From positions 62,001 through 126,000 of the forward strand of contig NZ_JARVWW010000017.1 of NCBI RefSeq assembly GCF_029846715.1: DNA of 64,000 nt, read 5' to 3'. This DNA comes from Bradyrhizobium nivariense. Lineage in GTDB: Bacteria; Pseudomonadota; Alphaproteobacteria; Rhizobiales; Xanthobacteraceae. Positions 61,906 through 64,000 of the stretch are shown here, piece by piece; the first letter of the stretch is position 1, and each line of letters opens with the position of its first letter. The translations under genes were made by a program, and so were the position numbers. The notes under the pieces are model-generated. The model was not told the DNA's origin. It made no database searches and was given only the letters and a program-made list of their open reading frames with translations.

Positions 61906-63652
61906 AGAGCTTGTAAGCCGTGCGAAATCCGCCCCAGTGCCGGCCCTGCACGCGGATCGGGACGTCGATCTCGCGCATCATCACCGTATTTCCGTTGCCC
62001 ATGTCGCGCGCATAGCTCTGGACCAGATACGAGCGCAGGTTGTGCGCAGCCGCCAACCCCGCCGGATCGTTGAAGATCCGCCGGTTGCGGCTGTTGGCCG
62101 TGTTCCAGGCGGCATCGCCCGGCCGCTGCGGATGCGAATAGATCCTGTTATGCACTGGCAGGAAGCCGTTGCGATCGACCATGGCGCAGAACGCCATGCG
62201 CTGGTCCTTCGCCAGAAAGGCTTCCTGGAACGGCGGCAGCGCGCGGTCGGCCCAGTCCAGATATCTGGTGCGGTATTGCTGCGGATTGGTTCCGGCGATT
62301 TCGGCATAATCGGCGTCGAAGAGGTCGGTGATCCCGACATCGCCGCGTGCGACCGCCTGCTCGAAGATCCCGGTCAGCGCGTTACCCGCCTCCATGGCAC
62401 GGGTGACGAACTCCGTGTTTTCTTCGTGGATCGACCAGAGCCTGTCCTCGATCTTCTCGTTGAGGACGGCATCGGGATTGACGAATTGCGCGCGGGCGCC
62501 GGCCTTGGATTGCTCGACCACGCGCAGCCGGCAGGCCCCGACGTCTTCGAGGGTGCCTTCAATCATCGCTTGCGGTGCAAGGCGGGCCGCGTCCGCGCCG
62601 CCGATCAGCACGCCGTCCATCGATATCTCGTAGACCGGCAGCATCCCGCGGGCGGTTTCGAGCTTGAGATGGCAGGGCAGCCGCTCGGTCTTGCGGCGGT
62701 CGTCATGCTCGCTCTGGCGGAGCAGCACGGCGCAGCGCGATTTCAGTTTCTGTGCGAAGGCGGTCACGGCCTTGCCGGCGCTGGCGACGTTCTCGCCGTG
62801 GGTCTCCGCCGCCTTGGTCGCAGCATCGATCTCGGCTGCGCTTTCGCCGACCGAGACGATGAATTCCGACGCACTTGTCGCGTTGCCGGAGACTTCGCTG
62901 GTGGTGGCGTTCTGTTCGGCGACCGCGCCGTTGACGGTCTCGAATACCGGGCGGATCGCCTCGATCGCCTGCGAGATGCGGTGCACCGCATCCGCGGAGC
63001 CGGCGGCGTCGCGCTGGAGCGCGTCGATCTTCCTGGTGATCTCCTCCGTCGCGCCCTGGGTCTGCACCGCGAGTGCCTTGACCTCGGTGGCGACGACCGC
63101 AAAGCCTTTTCCCGCAGCGCCCGCGCGCGCGGCCTCGATGGTCGAGTTGAGAGCGAGCAGCGTCGTCTGCCGCGCGATCTGCGCGATCAGATTGACCACG
63201 TTGCCGATGGCGGCCGAGGATTCGCGCAAGCGATCGACATTGGCGCGGGCTTCCTGCGCCGCTGCGCTGGCCTCGTCGGCGAGCTTGCCGGCCTCGCGAA
63301 CCTGCGCCCCGATGCCCAGCGCCGACTGGGTGAATTTGTCGGCGGCGTGGGCGAAGGTGGAGGCGTTCGATTGCGCGGCGTTGGTCCGGCCGGCCAGGGC
63401 GTCGGTGCGGTCGCGGATGGCGGCAAGGGTCGTGGCGGTCGCCTCGGCGCCGCCGGCCATCGAATTGGCGGCGCGCTCGAGCTGGCGAATCATCGCTCCC
63501 AGCTCGAGTTCCAGCAGTTCCAGGATTTCCTTGGCAGAATCGCCTTCGACGGCCCCGGCAGGCTCGGAATTGGCCACCGGCTGCGCAGCCTGCGGGGCTG
63601 CCGCAGCTGCGGCCATGTCCGGCAGATGCTTCCGAAATAGTCCGAACGCCAT
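61904..63652 (-). CDS. Soluble chemotaxis receptor with PilZ-like segment and C-terminal sensor domain
   Basis: 582 residues from ATG 63652; the 26 upstream residues of the longer frame are not conserved. No membrane helix. The signalling domain comes first (about 50-300), with ALNSTIEAARAGAAG and GFAVVATEVKALA. Residues about 310-410 resemble PilZ: RRKTERLPC fits the RxxxR c-di-GMP motif and EISMDGVLIGG is close to [D/N]xSxxG with Glu in first place. The last 180 residues repeat the sensor of the adjacent receptor (GFLPVHN, NSRNRRIF, YARDMGNGNTV, RHWGGFR). It could couple c-di-GMP to chemotaxis; binding is unproven. Confidence 0.88.
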   Translation of the reverse strand: MAFGLFRKHLPDMAAAAAAPQAAQPVANSEPAGAVEGDSAKEILELLELELGAMIRQLERAANSMAGGAEATATTLAAIRDRTDALAGRTNAAQSNASTFAHAADKFTQSALGIGAQVREAGKLADEASAAAQEARANVDRLRESSAAIGNVVNLIAQIARQTTLLALNSTIEAARAGAAGKGFAVVATEVKALAVQTQGATEEITRKIDALQRDAAGSADAVHRISQAIEAIRPVFETVNGAVAEQNATTSEVSGNATSASEFIVSVGESAAEIDAATKAAETHGENVASAGKAVTAFAQKLKSRCAVLLRQSEHDDRRKTERLPCHLKLETARGMLPVYEISMDGVLIGGADAARLAPQAMIEGTLEDVGACRLRVVEQSKAGARAQFVNPDAVLNEKIEDRLWSIHEENTEFVTRAMEAGNALTGIFEQAVARGDVGITDLFDADYAEIAGTNPQQYRTRYLDWADRALPPFQEAFLAKDQRMAFCAMVDRNGFLPVHNRIYSHPQRPGDAAWNTANSRNRRIFNDPAGLAAAHNLRSYLVQSYARDMGNGNTVMMREIDVPIRVQGRHWGGFRTAYKL

Positions 63653-63793
63653 CAGGTCTCTCTTGTCGGGGAACGGTCGGACGCTATTTTCGCAGGCTGG
63701 AATGAAATCAGGGTTAACGATGCCTGACATCTAGGCACGGGCCAGTACGGTGTTACCTTAAAGTCGTAGAGCCTCTTTCTTTCCAGTGGGGTG

Positions 63794-63810
63794 GCGGCCT
63801 ATAAGGCCGC
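63794..63810. promoter_or_regulatory. Inverted repeat in yebC leader
   Basis: GCGGCCT (63794-63800) pairs with AGGCCGC (63804-63810) around ATA, about 50 bp before yebC. Flanking GTGGG and CCCAC could extend the stem. No T-run. Confidence 0.4.
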
Positions 63811-63858
63811 GCTTCCCACGCTCACCTTGGCGCACGATTCCGCTAGAGAAGATCACGC

Positions 63859-64000
63859 ATGGCCGGACATTCCCAATTCAAGAACATCATGCACCGCAAG
63901 GGGCGGCAGGATGCCCAGAAGTCGAAACTGTTCGGCAAGCTGGCGCGGGAAATCACCGTCGCAGCCAAGCTGGGGACGCCCGATCCCAACATGAACCCGC
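63859..64000 (+). CDS. yebC: YebC/PmpR family DNA-binding regulator, 3' partial
   Basis: Begins MAGHSQFKNIMHRKGRQDAQ, then SKLFGKLAREITVAAKLG, the standard N terminus of YebC/PmpR proteins, which act on DNA or on ribosomes stalled at polyproline. The window ends after 47 codons; the full protein is about 248 residues. Divergent from the PilZ-like chemoreceptor gene across about 206 bp that hold the leader hairpin. In many genomes yebC precedes ruvC. Confidence 0.93.
   Translation, partial: MAGHSQFKNIMHRKGRQDAQKSKLFGKLAREITVAAKLGTPDPNMNP

Overview
The window is high-GC chromosomal DNA, tightly packed on both strands. Protein family content and the intergenic palindromes point to an alphaproteobacterium of the order Hyphomicrobiales, most likely Bradyrhizobium or a close relative. 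The evidence is ferredoxin-type cysI followed by DUF934 and cysH, DUF1465 (RcdA), DUF1192, DUF4164, a zapA-6S RNA-fau block, paired class I and class II aldolases, and several Bradyrhizobium-type repeat families. I saw no rRNA, tRNA, CRISPR array, intact insertion sequence, phage or conjugative gene.

Layout. 1-6686 is a sulfate assimilation block: cysI (5' end cut by the window), DUF934, cysH, then the sulfate importer sbp-cysT-cysW-cysA. 6744-13720 holds a CAP-domain lipoprotein, a patatin-like lipase paired with 3-hydroxybutyrate dehydrogenase, a TauE/SafE exporter, a polysaccharide flippase, a DsbD-N-like protein and YqgE/AlgH. 13882-16586 has a TfdA-like dioxygenase and two divergent SDR genes. 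16649-21638 has a CsbD-like protein, a DUF459 SGNH hydrolase, an MltB-type lytic transglycosylase and galU. 21700-26499 carries two membrane c-di-GMP proteins.

26653-31596 has a quinone oxidoreductase, DUF1192, a candidate small RNA, rcdA, rpmE and an ABC exporter. 31893-35955 has a small membrane protein, a GNAT gene, a non-flagellar MotA/MotB-like pair and a cyclopropane-synthase-like methyltransferase. 36186-40707 is an RND efflux pump. 41080-42522 is a stand-alone AAA ATPase behind a perfect 12-bp inverted repeat, followed by a small two-TM protein. 42643-45339 has suhB, a Sel1 protein and a ThiE-like protein.

45343-52324 is a minus-strand central-carbon cluster (tkt, gap, pgk, class II fba, class I fba). 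52714-55376 on the plus strand is DUF4164, zapA, 6S RNA, fau and a YmdB-type phosphoesterase. 55528-59515 is a three-subunit molybdenum hydroxylase with a triheme cytochrome c. 60283-63652 has two soluble chemoreceptors that share a C-terminal sensor domain. The window ends inside yebC.

Most of the window is housekeeping. The best candidates for new biology are a terminator-ended RNA whose hairpin loop carries an anti-Shine-Dalgarno CUCCU (28230-28336), the tandem soluble chemoreceptors of which one has a PilZ-like segment, the AAA ATPase locus with its leader palindrome, and the dense set of at least eight palindromic repeat families, some placed inside operons. I found no convincing undescribed defence or mobile system. 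Start codons are given as the most likely initiation site and are often shorter than the longest open frame.
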